Shown one piece after another: positions 1-11,980 of a stretch of 64,000 nucleotides of DNA. The translations under genes were made by a program, and so were the position numbers. The notes below the pieces were generated by a model. The model made no database searches, was not told the DNA's origin, and was given only the letters and a program-made list of their open reading frames with translations. This stretch comes from Melampsora larici-populina 98AG31 (taxonomy: Eukaryota > Basidiomycota > Pucciniomycetes > Pucciniales > Melampsoraceae), in contig NW_006768779.1 in the NCBI RefSeq assembly GCF_000204055.1, positions 1,209,283 to 1,273,282 on the forward strand, in the 5' to 3' direction. How positions within the stretch are numbered: position 1 is the stretch's first letter; every line of letters starts with the position of its first letter.

Positions 1-2607
1 CCATTAACTTTTGGGCTTTTTGACATAGTTCATTGACTCGGTTTTCGATACTGTTAGTACTTGACTTGGTACGTGATAAGCCAGGTCGATATTTCTCAAA
101 CTTCAAGTATTGATTCGGATCACGTCTGTTAATAGTAAAGATCATAAGATAGCATCAGCCTACATGGTAAAAAGAGTCAAATCAAAAGAAACTCAGTAAA
201 AGGTGTCATAATACTCTTTAAAAGCTTTCATTTCAAGTAAATCAAAAATCATATCATGGACTTTCTCGAAATCTCGGGCTGAGCATTGATTCTTGATGGC
301 TTCTTCTACCAAGATGATTAAGCCTTCGATGATCAATCCTCTTTTAGCCAACTATTTTTTTCAAATTTGGCTTCTTATCAATAATTTGATATGATGTAAA
401 AGAACCAAAGGAAAAAAATTAGGCTTACACGAGTTGCTCTATCACATAAGATTGTAGTCTTTGACATCAATCCTTTTTCGTCAAGCTCTTCTTCTGCCTT
501 CATGGATAAGGCCAAATCTTCGTAAACGTTACATAAACTGTGTTGACCTTTTGTTCGAGTTTTTTTTTGTTTAGATTTTAACCAACAGATAAGTCAAGAA
601 AAGACTGGAACGTTTTTGAGACTTGAAACGGGGTTGGGGTATCTTATAAAGTACCTTGAAGATACCAAAGTTTAGCTTTCAGGCCAAACCAAGATAGTTG
701 ATCAAATTTCCGTTCGGGTACTTTGAGTGGATCACCGTCATCTTGGAGAGAAGAAGGAAGAGGTCTTAGCTTTATATTTTTGACTTTACTGGATACAGAA
801 GAATGGAACTATCACTTACTTGGGAGATTGTGATTTGTGGAAGGCGAAAGGGTCATTCGCTTAGCTTTGAAAAGCTTTGCGTATAGCCTGCCTAGGCTTT
901 CTTCACCCTATCATCGATGATCGATGATCTTAGAATAAGTTGCAAGATGATGTCAGGGAAGAGGTAAGAAAAATGGACAGACTCGATCAAGGACTCTGAT
1001 AACGTCAAAGAGTTCTTCATTAGGATCCCAAAACTCCCGTTCTTGATTTGAATGATGGTTGTTGAGCGACTGTAATGAGCTTTGAGCTTGGGTTGGACCT
1101 GTGATGATGGGTTGAGGTTGTTCTTCTTCCTGCGAACGTTGGTCTGAGAGGTAATGATCTAGTTGGCGTCTCAAACTTGATGAGAAAACAAAAGAAAATC
1201 AGTTGATAACTTCTTGAGCATTAGATTGACAATGATTGGGATCACGAACGAAGTTGATCTATCAAGAATCGTCCGATCTGATGACAGTCTTGCTAATCTT
1301 GTAGATTCATCTAGTGCCTGTATGTAATAATGACTGAAATTAGTCATTGAAAAAGACGAATGGATAGTGAAAACTTAACATCATAAGCAGCAGGATAAGC
1401 TCGGTTCTGATAATGAAATTCAGCTAGTGAAAATAAAGCATGAGAATGGATGGAAGAATTTAAATGCCTATAAAAGAAAAAAAAGTTAAACCCGAACTCA
1501 AACTCAAACTCAGAGCTGGAGAAATGGGTCAAGACTAACGCGTGATGATTATGTGAACGCGTATCATAAAATCTCCTCAGTGCGTTTGCAGATTGAATAA
1601 AGTCAGGATGATGATCATTCTTGAACCTAACACATAGACATAAACAGAGAAACATGATCAGCGTGGTTTTTTGCAAACTGATCTGTTGAAAAAAGGATAA
1701 ATACTCGGTATAAGCTTTTGTAAGTTGATCGAGATGAGGATTTGAAGATGAAGAATGATTATCTTCTGTTGTACAGAATTTCTTCAACTTGTAAAAGACT
1801 TTTAAGAGTTGATCGAATTCTAGGTTTGAAATGTTGAGAATTGATCGACGAATATAAAGACCGATTGGAGACTCTTTATGAAACTCAATAGGTCGATCTG
1901 GATTCGACTATATTTGAGAAAACACAAGTACGAAAGTAAGAGACTTTGCAACGCATCAATCGTATTGTCATTGGATTTACCTCTTGAATAGGAGGGCTTA
2001 TGAGGATTGAGAGTCCTATGACATCGATGAAGAAAAGATAAGTTTTGGTGACGATGTTTCAAGATTGATGAATGATAACCGACTGTGAATGAAATGATAA
2101 AGTGTATCGACTGATGATAATAAATTAGATCGGATGGATTGATGAAATGACGTGATGAATGCTTGAGAAGTCCTTAAATCGATGGACGATGAGATTGAAT
2201 CCATCAAGTGTTTATAAAATTTCGAGATTGATTCAGGTGCTGATTGAGGCTGAATAAGAGAACCTCCATTAACAATCATTCTCGTTTTCTCCCCCACTGA
2301 AATTGATCTTAGCAAAAACAAAACTAACTCCGAATAACAAATCCGTGATGATAATCAAGATCGAATTAGCCAACCGATAAGATTCTTTAACTTTTTTTAA
2401 ATCATCATTCTCCAAAGTTTTGAATTTCTTTGAATCAGATTCATTTTCTTGATTATCTAAATCATTTATTGTTCCTTGACTTTTGATATCTTCGACTGAT
2501 AATCTAATCGATTGAAATTCGATCAAAAGAGCTAATGTTAACCACTCGATGGGTTCGATTCCAATGGATTCATTGCTTCTTGATCCCATTCCAGACGCGA
2601 TGGCCAT
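1..2607 (-). CDS. apc5: APC5-like subunit of the anaphase-promoting complex, partial (3' end beyond window)
   Basis: Likely subunit 5 of the anaphase-promoting complex (cyclosome), the nuclear ubiquitin ligase that triggers anaphase; APC5 is a TPR scaffold protein. The start is placed at 2607 (MAIASGMGSRS). The N-terminal segment IEPIEWLTLALLIEF resembles the conserved opening of APC5. Around 1860-1740 the minus strand reads SPIGLYIRRSILNISNLEF, matching the APC5 motif of the type VVGLFLRHMIL-x-YSKLSF. Around 1450-1380 ALFSLAEFHYQNRAYPAAYD looks like the first TPR (family: AALNLAALHCRFGHYQQA). Helical segments continue to the left edge (for example HSLCNVYEDLALSMKAEEEL near 540-480). At least seven introns are implied, so exon limits are approximate. 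The match is motif-level only; another TPR protein is possible. Confidence 0.62.
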
Positions 2608-4833
2608 GTTTGTTTAATTTCAATCAACTTCCAATTAGATACTTGGGGAATGATAATCTCGTTCGATTTGAGGATATGAGATTCAAGACCCTATTGATGA
2701 TTGAAATTGTTGAATGACGGTAAGTTGTCAAGTTGATCGATTGTATGCGTCACTCATCCTACTCATCTGATCTGGTACCGGTACACCCCTCTCACGACTC
2801 ACCACCCTTTTTTTTATTTACACTGCAATACTACACAGTATTTTGATTAAAATGAGATGATCCAGATGGAGTCCCCAACAGAATTCTTCATCAACTTCAG
2901 GATCAATCAAGCCTAAGGACATAGAAAGCAAGAAATGTGGTTGTTGTGCTGGTTTGACATGTTTGATTTTGGATGGTATGAACTTTCTCTACACAGACTC
3001 AACTTCTGCTCTTCAAAATGGTTCTTTTGAAGTTTAATGCAAGAGCACCCATCATTCTCTCAGACTCTACCTGTTGTCAATTGTTAATCTAAGGTGTTCA
3101 AACTTCTCATTGATTTCAAGAATTGAAGGAAATCTTGGGCAAAAGCTCAATCAATTTCTCATAAAGTGTGTTACAAATTAAGGTATGCCACTGCTGGAAT
3201 GAACTCGTTGGCCACGTGTAGGAACAACATCTGTAGATGTTCTTCCACACTTCTGAGGGCTGGCCTAGCAAGTGCACATAAACACTGAACCCCTACATAT
3301 CACCGTGTCACAGTAAACATTCAGCAACTTCCCCAAGTGGAAGAGTGGAATGTACTTGAGAGTAAAAGTGGTTATAAAATCGTCATTACTGCACGCCTGA
3401 GCCAGAACACCCAAACTACATATGTGCAGACCACCGAGCAAATTAGTATCTATCATCTGCATACAGATTTGCTCAGTAGGAGTAGGGATGAGCTATGGCT
3501 CTGAGGACCAAGATTTATCCTTCAGAATCCAGATCCTCAGTGACCAAGTCAGAATCAAGTGTACCTGCACATGTATCAAGGCTGAATGACCAATTTTACA
3601 TGGCGTCACACATTTTCACTCATGACTTTTCAAGAACAAAGCCCCACAAACAATGTTGTGAATCATATATGTTGCTAATCCTAGCCAGTCTTTGATTTAC
3701 AATTTGTGAGTCATGTTGTTACACTGATCTTATTCTGAGGCATGTATGTTTGGGCCATATTTAACTTTCTTGTGTATAGTCATCAGACACATCCTCTATA
3801 ATATGAGAGTCAGTCAGATATTAACAGTGTCAAGAATCTATGCAATATCATTTACAGGGTGATTAGTCAATTAGATAAAGAAACATGAGCTACAAAATTT
3901 GCATCATAAGTTAGACTAGTGATCAGGTATGCATACTTTAAGAAGGTTGCCTATCTCGATGACTGACTGTGGTCTTGGGCTTAAGAGAAGGTTCCAGTAA
4001 ACTTGCAAGAGACTGTTTCAAAAATAAATGAGAAGTATAATGTATGGAATGGAATGGATTGTGTGTGTTACTTCAGGTTACTTCAGCCATGACATCACAT
4101 GAGTCTTCATAGTCCTTGCTTAAAAAAACTACATTGAGGACGTGCTCTGATCTTTTAAATTGCTCAACGATTGTTTGATCATGGATCCGGCCGCACAGAC
4201 TTGATCGCAGATAATTCTGCATCTCGGATCTTCAATCCGAACTTCCGAGGCCTGGATGTGGCTCTTGCGTCTCACAATAAACTTCAGACTGGATTCCTGG
4301 CGCAGGAGGGCGCTGGTCAGTTCATAATAAACATTGAAATCAAGACAACCTGATCATCGGATCTGGATTGATCTAGATTGACAGCCCTCTGAACCTATGT
4401 ATGTATGTAGAACTGAATAACTTTTGCAGATATGCAAATCGGCAAGTTGAGCTTCACCACGCACGTTAAGCGACATGCCGCAAAAATCATTTTACCTGTG
4501 CAAGAAGATTTTTGTACAAGTGTCTCGGAACGCTCCATCTGTTACCGCAATGTGCCACTGCCACATCGGCGGAGGCCAAATTGTCTTGCAAAGAAACCTG
4601 ATCCAAGCTTCGCGATGTCAGCTTGTGGACTATTTGAGGGCCACCTCCCGGATTCCCCTCGCACCTACCTCCCGTAAGTCAGTTCGGAGCACTTGTTACG
4701 TATCGATCAAAATCAAGTCATCATCAGAACTTCGAAATTCGGACGCGTCACGTTGGTTTTTCTTTCTCTCTGGTCTTTGAAAAAATTGATGGGCACAGAG
4801 TGATATTTTAAACCATGTGTCTTTGATCGCAGA
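2608..4833. other. Intergenic stretch without a supportable gene
   Basis: About 2.2 kb between the APC5-like gene and the small secreted gene. Only short open frames occur (for example 3495-3695, 4171-4353 and 4432-4677), with no start context, splice pattern or family similarity that I recognise. The first few hundred bases presumably hold the APC5 promoter. Confidence 0.5.
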
Positions 4834-5111
4834 ATGAGGTTACAAATGCTGGTACTATTATTCTTCTCCTGTCTTTTGGCCTTTTCAGAAGTCGCATTTA
4901 CAGCACAACGCTCTGTTAAGTGGAAGAGAACACCTGTGCGTCTTTCTCTCTCCAAAGCTCCCAAAACAATAATGATTGAGTGAAATTAACTTTTGCTTCT
5001 GTTTTAAAGCTCATTCCAAGGAGTAAGATCAGCGGTACCTGTCACGGTAATGAGAAATGGTGTCCAGACAAACAGATATGCTGGGGACGCAATCTACCCT
5101 GCCCGACCTGA
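4834..5111 (+). CDS. Small secreted cysteine-rich protein, 67 aa, two exons
   Basis: Exon 1 is 4834-4935 and exon 2 is 5010-5111, separated by a 74-bp intron (GTGCGT...TTTTAAAG) in phase 0; both exons are exactly 34 codons including the stop. Residues 1-24 form a signal peptide (MRLQMLVLLFFSCLLAFSEV). The mature part is basic near its N-terminus and ends in a cysteine-rich tail of pattern C-x6-C-x5-C-x6-C (CHGNEKWC then PDKQIC then WGRNLPC). Four cysteines allow two disulfides. Small size, export signal and even cysteine number fit the usual profile of fungal candidate effectors or apoplastic peptides, but I recognise no family and function is inference. The GTGCGT donor is unusual; without splicing the frame stops early. 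It lies 850 bp upstream of the peroxygenase gene on the same strand. Confidence 0.6.
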
Positions 5112-5958
5112 TGAGGATCGAGATCAGGGTACTCTATACCTTTGTTTTGTAAGCAGTCAAGTTTCACCTTCAAATTACAGGCATTTTCATTTTGATCTTG
5201 ATATTCACCTTTTTCTGATCCTCGTGGGTCTATCTAGAGAAAACTTCTATACATCCAGTCGTCCCTTTACATTCCTCCTTGTTCTCAAAAGTCTTGAAAC
5301 TCTTGTTGAATATCATCACATCCGATGACATCCTATACATTGATCATGATTCCCCTGGCTCAAAGCAATTTACAAGTTGATATGAAATCTGATCGGTCTC
5401 GCGTGGGTCAAGTGCCATTCTTAATCAACCGCTCTGGGGCGAAGAGGGTTACCAAAGATTGTCTCTGGACGCCCTGTCGGCGTAAACCTCTACGTACTAG
5501 CTGATCCATGTTTTAGGATTTCTTAAACACCCATTCTCAGCAATCTTCTTCCTTCCATGTGTGCGGAGCTTATAAGTACAACAAGCTATTCTCTCTCCAC
5601 GTTGTTCCCTTGTGAGCGGAGACTTCTGCAGTCTATACTCTGCTACTTGACTTAGAGTTGGAGAATATAGAATGAGATCGGGATCAAAGAATTTGATCGC
5701 TTTGACCGATCGCTGAGTATGTTCATCAAAAGTAAGTCAAGTTCAGGATACGGCATGGAGCCCAGATCGTGTAATTGAGCAATGGGCGCATTCAATTCCA
5801 GACCACTGACTTTTTTAAATCACACCGAGGTTTTCCGAAGGCCGCGTTTCTAGACTATAAGTAGTCTTTGCTGCTTCAAAGTTGTGCGAGACACTTTTGC
5901 TCCTTTCGAAGTTGGAACAACAGAATTGAAGTAATCTTTCATTCGGTGTATTACGAAG
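5112..5958. other. Intergenic, upstream region of the peroxygenase gene
   Basis: About 850 bp with no gene seen. An open frame covering 5050-5328 overlaps the secreted gene in another frame and is taken as a shadow. The last 200 bp should contain the peroxygenase promoter; I see no clear TATA element. Confidence 0.4.
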
Positions 5959-8123
5959 ATGCGAACATCCTTAATACTATTCATTTCACTTCTTCAGGAC
6001 TCTTTCGCATTGCCTAATGGCGTATGCTCCCATTCTCTTCAACCCCCATGATTTGATTGACTGGAATTGATCAAATTCCTTTCGATTTCCATTCAAAAAC
6101 AGCTTGTTGACAATATAATGGGCGTGACGTCGACGGGTGCGAGCATTCTGGCATCAGATCTCGATCGAATCCTCAAAGTGAACTCTATCATCAACCTCAA
6201 ATTGACATCTTCCTCGCCAGTCACAGTTGGACGTAAAGCAATTCCTGATGCTGATCATCCCTTCATGGTAAATAGATTCTGCTTGTTACGTGTACAGACA
6301 AAGACGTCAAAACCAAGTAAACTCATAACATCCACCAATCATAGGCTCCTGGATCTACAGACATCAGAGGTATAACCATAGATTTCACCTTCCGAATGGT
6401 GGTAAAAGAAATTCAAAATTCATTCGATTTCTAGGTGGCTGTCCGGGTCTTAACGTCATGGCCAACTATGGATATGTGTGCCTTTTGAAATTCTGTCTTG
6501 TGAAGGCTCTTCTTAATTTGACCAATTCATCACCACCTCTCACTTTTAGATCTCGCGAACTGGGATCACTGATATTCATGAGTTGATGTACGGAATGCAA
6601 GAGATGCTAGGTTTTGGTCCTGATACCGCAGCACTCCTTGTGATTCTTGGTGTAAAAGCTGCAGTCGATCTTACCACGTTAGACAGTTTCTTTTTTCTTC
6701 AGATTGGTAAAATCTTTTGATGATTATTTGATCATGATAGGTTTAAGCTGTCAATTGGTAGAACAGACCCAAGAACAAATGGAGTATTATCCAGCGTCTT
6801 TGGCCAAATTCCTGGATTTTTCTCTCCATTGGCTCATAATAAATTCGAAGTTGATGGATCTCTCAGTAGAGTTGATGAATATTTTGCGCAAGGCGATACT
6901 GATCATTTCACTAGCGAACATTGGAAGAAATTTAGAACGCTTTCTAGTAACCTTCCAATTTTCTTTTTCGCCTTCCCTGCTTCATCGAGTTAATAACCTT
7001 TGGGAAATGTTTCAGTTGATCATTTTGATGGCCTCATGACCTCGAGATTCTGTGGAGCGGCTCGGTTCCAGGCTGTAAGCTCCTTATCGATTGTTTGATT
7101 CTCTTGCGTTTGGAAACCTTACCAGTTTTGCTCGCGAAAAACATTAGTACCAGGACTGCAGAAACAACAACCCTCACTGTCAATGGGTAAGCATCCCATT
7201 TTATATCGAGTTTGAAAGGGTCATAATCAATTACATCGTTTCTTTCCTCTTCAAACAGGCTATAGGAGAACAGTCAGTGTTGATATTGAAACTGTTTTGT
7301 GAGGCTCGTGGCTGACATTCCAATAAAAAGGCTTGCTCTCTATGTCGCCCAATCTTTTGTATCAAAGACGATGGCTTCCGCTGCTCCGGACGGATCCTCT
7401 GGAGATCCCGATGTCAAATCTATCGAATCTTTCTTTGGAATTTTTGAAAATGATAATGGTACATATTATCGCGGTGATAATAAACTGCTTCCCGGTCCAG
7501 ATGGGTTTTGGTATCGTCGCACGGTTCCTTTATCGGTAAGTCACTTTGAATTTTGGTGGCTGTTCACGCTTGAAGGAATTAACAAAGATGTTTTCCTGGG
7601 GGCGGAGTAGTTGGTCGAAGCTGCTTTAACTTTGACTGATACTTACTTGGCCTGTGAGTGCTCTGTTGATTCTGCGCTCTGTAATGCTCCCGTCCACTTT
7701 CCTCTAGCTGATGCAAGAACCTTCATGATAAATTGCTTTGGCACAATAAGATCCTGTAAGTTCTTAAACCCGACTTCTCCTTTGAATTTTCATCTCATCT
7801 CATTTCTCATCATGTAAAAAATGCTAGACGGAATTTGGAAGAAACGGCGGTACTCTTGGAAATTGGAATCCAGATTTGACTCAACTTCAAAATGTAGAAG
7901 AAGCTGGAGTAATTTGTTACTTGCTTCAACAAGTTAAGTGTTTTCACTATTTTCAAAATTGAAAGTAGATGTAAAGTTGATCAAATGATTTTTATTTATT
8001 TTATAGACTCGTGATCCTAATCACAATGCAACATACTCAAATGATTCATCACTCACGGAAGCTTTGGGTAAACTTTTTGAGAGTGTCTTGAAACCTATTT
8101 TTGAAGAGCTTTCTTGCTCATAA
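5959..8123 (+). CDS. Secreted heme-thiolate peroxidase / unspecific peroxygenase (chloroperoxidase family)
   Basis: Member of the Peroxidase_2 (chloroperoxidase-like) family, secreted fungal enzymes that use H2O2 to oxygenate or halogenate organic substrates at a cysteine-ligated heme. ATG at 5959 begins MRTSLILFISLLQDSFALPNG, a signal peptide. Later exons read HPFM-APGSTDIRG (6250-6370), then GCPGLNVMANYGY (about 6435-6475), which holds the proximal heme-ligand Cys; ISRTGITDIHELMYGMQEML follows, then KFEVDGSLSRVDEYF (about 6848-6890), the acid motif. Family consensus is PCP and EGD or EHD; here they are GCP and EVD. The C-terminal exon ends FESVLKPIFEELSCS with TAA at 8121-8123. About ten exons are implied. 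The join near 7080-7190 could not be settled (two frames are possible), so an internal defect cannot be excluded. Confidence 0.75.
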
Positions 8124-8469
8124 GTAGTTGATCTTCCAAAATCATACTTCATCATATGTTATCATTTCTCAAAGTCTTACTTGTCAACTTTGTTTGCTTC
8201 TTTCCATGGATCATCATTGTATCAGAGAGTGCATTTTCAAATAATTTATGAATCACAAACTGTCTGAATCACAATGGTTGGCTAAACATATCTGTGCACC
8301 AGTCACAAAAATTACATAGGGAAGAGGGAGCGGACCGGGCACCGATTCCACCCAGATGCGGGTCGGTCTTTTGCCAGGATGGTCCACTCGGACCAAGACT
8401 CGGTGATCGATTCACCACAGCCCAGTCACTCTTCATCTTTTACCGTTCACCCTCACATCTCGATCAGTC
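8124..8469. other. Short intergenic region before the VMA21-like gene
   Basis: About 350 bp holding the peroxygenase 3' region and the VMA21 promoter. It has a GC-richer patch near 8330-8410. No gene is seen. Confidence 0.4.
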
Positions 8470-9163
8470 ATGTCACCCACATTGAGGTCTCGCAAAGTTC
8501 AAAGTACAAATGATGAACCGGTCCCTTCAACATCAATAGCTCAAAAGAGTTCCTCTCTACCTCGAGCATCTGACTACAAGTTGAGTTCAACCTTTTCTTA
8601 ATCACAACTACTGTTTACCTGAATCTCATGACCTGTTCTTCTGTTTATTAAGTGCTCCGATCTTTAAACTGGGTATCGTTAGCATATCGATGGTCAGTTG
8701 ATTTAACTCGCATGGAATCCAACTTCAGTCAAGTCAAAATATCACATGAAACCCATTGAAAACCACAAAACAAACGGACCGCCCTTGTTAACCATAGTTC
8801 TTTCTGGGGTATTTCTAATTGATAGGCTATACTACCTATCGCAACTTACTACGGAACACTTGGACGGATTTTCGAAGGTCTGTTAATTTCTTCACTTTTT
8901 CAGCCTCTTACCACTTATTTTCCTTCCCTCATGCGGAGAAAAGTGAGTATCTATAATGAGTCATAGAAAGAGGAATGAGATTACACTTAAAAAAGGTTTT
9001 TTGATTATTATTTATGATATAATTAGCTAATAATACAACAGCTGCTGCAATCGCTGCAATTGTGGTAACCAACTTAATTTTAATCGGATATGTGATTTTG
9101 GCTATACTCGAAAATGATGAACCTAAGACTTCAACTTCGACTTCCGATTCAAAATCTGAGTGA
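8470..9163 (+). CDS. vma21: VMA21-like V-ATPase assembly integral membrane protein, 112 aa, four exons
   Basis: VMA21 is a small ER two-helix membrane protein needed to assemble the Vo sector of the vacuolar H+-ATPase. Exons: 8470-8579, 8653-8692, 8826-8877 and 9027-9163; donors are GTTGAG, GTCAGT and GTCTGT, and the phases join exactly to 339 nt (112 codons plus stop). After a polar N-terminal tail of about 38 residues come helix 1 (IFKLGIVSISMAILPIATYY), a lumenal loop with N-glycosylation sequon NNTT, helix 2 (AIVVTNLILIGYVILAILE) and an acidic/serine tail. This matches the VMA21 layout (helix-LP-x-YY, loop, A-rich second helix ending in a VI-A-x-E type motif). Canonical ER retrieval signals in fungal VMA21 are C-terminal dilysine or similar; the tail here ends SKSE, so retrieval would differ or be absent. 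Confidence 0.82.
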
Positions 9164-9796
9164 TACCTTGTAGCATATACTCTGGGGGTCCGAATTCTGG
9201 GGTACAAGTCATTGTCCAGGCGTTCTCATCAACGGTGATGGGCATCATCCAATCAAGTTTCATATTCATGAGCTCAATTTATAGGATAATACCTACATCA
9301 AACAACTACTTACACATCTTTTATCTTGATGTCTATAGACCAAGGCTTTGGAACACCCTCATTGAAACACTCTTTCTTTCCAAATCAGGTATGAAGTAGC
9401 AGTAGCTCATGTTTGGTTGAAAATAGTCAAATGCTACGAAGCTAGAGATTTGCAATCAGCGTCTGATTGAAAGCTTCAACTCATGACCCAATATGTAAAG
9501 TGCTTGACACACCTTTGAGCATTTTCCAAAAGGTTTGGAAACACTGTACTTCGGCTCACCCAGAGGGAAATCCCTCAGCTGTGTGAAAATTTAGGGAATG
9601 GCTGTGGATGATTTTGCCCTAAATTTCCATGCAATGTGGTGTAGGCCACATGGCTGTGGATGCTCTGAGATTTCAACTTGGCAGTGTCAACTGTTGGTCA
9701 CTCACTGCCAGCATTAAATAGGTTTTTTGGTTGGAACAGGCCCTAGGCTGGGAACACAATTGAGAGTAGAATGGGTCATCAAATCATCTTGCATTG
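9164..9796. other. Intergenic region between vma21 and the Tc1 element
   Basis: About 630 bp. The phrase ATGGCTGTGGATG-like recurs at roughly 9600 and 9650, but no gene or transposon boundary is visible before the Tc1 left end at 9797. Confidence 0.4.
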
Positions 9797-11306
9797 TACA
9801 GTCGGTGACAAAAAGTTTACGGACCTCGACTAAATATGTATTAGCGTAGCCCAGTCTATGGGTACTTTGAATCTTAGATAACTTCTCCACACCTCATCCA
9901 GAACACCTCTGAAAATGAAAACTTGCACCCTTTCTCCCACTTGGAAGAAATCTATCATTTATATGCACGAAGTTGGGATTCCTGGCACTCAAATTGCCAA
10001 GAAACTTGGCAATCCCAAGTCAACTGTCTACACAGTGATCTACAACGACTGCAAAAGACGCAAATCAACCATCTCAAAAACGCTCGGACAACCAAAAAAG
10101 TTCTTGGAACGTGATCAGCAAACCTTGAAGCGGGTGATCCAACAAAACCAATGTGCTTTGGCTGCCTCTATTGCGAGTAAGTTGCCCATCAAAGCCAGTA
10201 TATCAACTTTTCAATCCGAGATTCGGCAACTTGGCTTTCACTCTTGAGTTGCCGTAGTCAAGCCCTATCTCAAGAGCAAACATATTTGGAAGTGTCTTGA
10301 GTTTGCTAGAAAACACAAGGATTGGACTTACAACAATGGGAAGAAGGTCATTTGGACCAATGAATCCTCATTTGAAATTGGAAAGTCTGCAAAGAAGGTT
10401 TGGGTGTGGTGCAAACCGGGTGAAAAATACAACAAAAACTGTTTGGCCCCAAGTTTCAAGAGTAGAAGGACTTCAGTAATGATATGGGGGGCTTTCACAG
10501 CTGAAATTTGCTTACCAATGATAGTAATGCCGGTAGGACATTGAACTGGAGCCTGTTACAATTCTATTAGTGTGACACTTGTACTTACTGATCTGTGACA
10601 TGTGCTTCGAGTACATCCTGTGCGCTCGTGAGCAGTAGGCATTAGTCCTCACTTAGCAATCCAGCTAGTTAGACTGAACACCCTTACTAGCATCTTGCAT
10701 CCCTCACGAGCTACCCGTTCCTAACAGAGCCAACTTTATCAATTTGGTGTATTGTCGGATTATCAAACCACTCACCACCTCACCAAACTGTCCACCAGAC
10801 CTCATCTTGATGGAGGATGGAGCCCTGGTACACACAAGCAAAGTTGTGAAACAATGGAGGGATGAGCATTCAATTAGAAAGTTAGATTGGCCTGAAAATA
10901 GTCCAGACCTTAACCCAGTCAAGAACATTTGGAACATCATGAAAAAAAAAGTCTTGGAAAAGCACCAACCTAGAACCGTTCAAGAAATGTGGAAGCACTG
11001 TATACCGAGTGGAAAGCAATCCATCAGAGAAAGTTTCAAGCTTTAGTTGAGTCCATGCCTGATCAAATCAAGGCTGTGCTCAAAGCAGAGGGCGGACACA
11101 CTCACTGGTAACAGTCATTGTATTTTAGAGTCTACATTACATTTGTGAATCCTGAAATTCATTCATATGTACTCTGATCATTGGCCACTCAGACCATGTA
11201 CTTTCAGGTAAAGTAGTAGTCAGATTGAGAGCTAGATAAGCTTTCTGAGAGTTGCCAAATTGGCGAGTTATGGTACAGGTACGTGAACTTTTTGTCACCA
11301 ACTGTA
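9797..11306 (+). mobile_element. Tc1/mariner element with inverted ends at a TA target
   Basis: Left end TACAGTCGGTGACAAAAAGT starts at 9797 and the right end is its inverse (ACTTTTTGTCACCAACTGTA, ending 11306). The TA at each edge is the expected target duplication. Length is 1,510 bp. Inverted repeats match over about 30 bp with a few substitutions. The internal transposase is broken (next entry), so the copy cannot be autonomous. Confidence 0.85.
9915..11046 (+). pseudogene. Tc1-type DDE transposase, disrupted
   Basis: The N-terminal part is a double helix-turn-helix region: IPGTQIAKKLGNPKSTVYTV is a classic Tc1 HTH. The frame stops at the TGA of 10245-10247 and then continues in the same frame as YLKSKHIWKCLEFARKH. 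The first catalytic region reads VIWTNESSFEIG, with the usual WTDES Asp replaced by Asn, followed by VWVWCKPGEKY. Coding sense breaks at about 10540 and resumes near 10730, leaving roughly 190 bp of non-coding sequence. After it come LILMEDGALVHTS (normally QDNAPCHTS) and ENSPDLNPVKNIWNIMK, the SPDLNPIE block that carries the last catalytic acid. With an internal stop, an Asn in place of the first Asp and an interruption, this gene is dead. Confidence 0.88.
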
Positions 11307-11330
11307 CATCTGAGCCATAAAGCATACACT

Positions 11331-11488
11331 TACGGTACTCAAAGCTACATAGTTACACGTTTATAGTTGTCCTATATACTTTTTTTGGCAGGGAAAATAA
11401 AACAAATATACTTTTGGACTCATTTTCTCCGCCAAAAAAAACTATGTAGCAAAAAGTGTACGTGTACATACTTGCTTTGAGTACCGTA
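11331..11488. mobile_element. 158-bp MITE with 15-16 bp perfect inverted ends
   Basis: TACGGTACTCAAAGC at 11331 is mirrored by GCTTTGAGTACCGTA ending 11488, with TA at both edges. The interior has no coding capacity and has a secondary inverted tract (TTTTTTTGGCAG against CCGCCAAAAAAA). It sits 25 bp past the Tc1 right end. Confidence 0.75.
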
Positions 11489-11507
11489 ACTACATATGCA
11501 CAAACAT

Positions 11508-11980
11508 CTGACACCGTGGGAATTAAATAGTTCAAACCCGGATTGAACCAAGTTTTGGTGTCCGGGTTCGAAATTTCCTCGAATCGTGAAATTCGTTCAC
11601 GACTCGTTTGCAATATGTTTGCCGAATTCCCTCAAGCGGTACTCTGCTCGGCCTGTATATGTACAGCTACATCATACAACAACAACGCCCTTCAGCATCA
11701 GTCACCAATGATTCACCAATTGTACAGAGGATCAAGAATAAGATTCAAGACTGAGGATGCATGACAAAGGAAAGATGGTTGAATGGTTGGAATCGGGGTT
11801 GTTGTTGTATGATGAAGCTGTACATACACACACGGGGCCAACAGAGTACCACTCAAGGGAAACCGGCAAACCTATTGCAAACGAGTTGTGAACAAATTTC
11901 ACAATTCGAGGAAATTTCAAACCCGGACACCAAAATTTGGTTCAATCCGGGTTTGAACTATTTAATTCCCGTGGTGTGAG
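11508..11980. mobile_element. Foldback-type palindromic element, about 190-bp arms
   Basis: The left arm (about 11508-11700) begins ACACCGTGGGAATTAAATAG; the right arm (about 11795-11980) is its inverse, ending CTATTTAATTCCCGTGGTGT. Arms run through CCCGGATTGAACC, TTTGCAAT and CATCATACAACAACAAC in matching order, at roughly 85% identity by eye. They enclose about 95 bp of unrelated sequence. Short open frames on both strands inside it are products of the palindrome. Confidence 0.8.

Noticed and set aside
5050..5328. 92-codon frame overlapping the small secreted gene
   Set aside because: It is in another frame; the secreted reading has a signal peptide, a clean splice join and a cysteine pattern, while this one has no features.
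10539..10730. Possible intron (GTAGGA...AACAG) in the Tc1 transposase
   Set aside because: The flanking exons do not join in the needed phase, and Tc1 transposases normally lack introns; it is more likely an insertion or decay.
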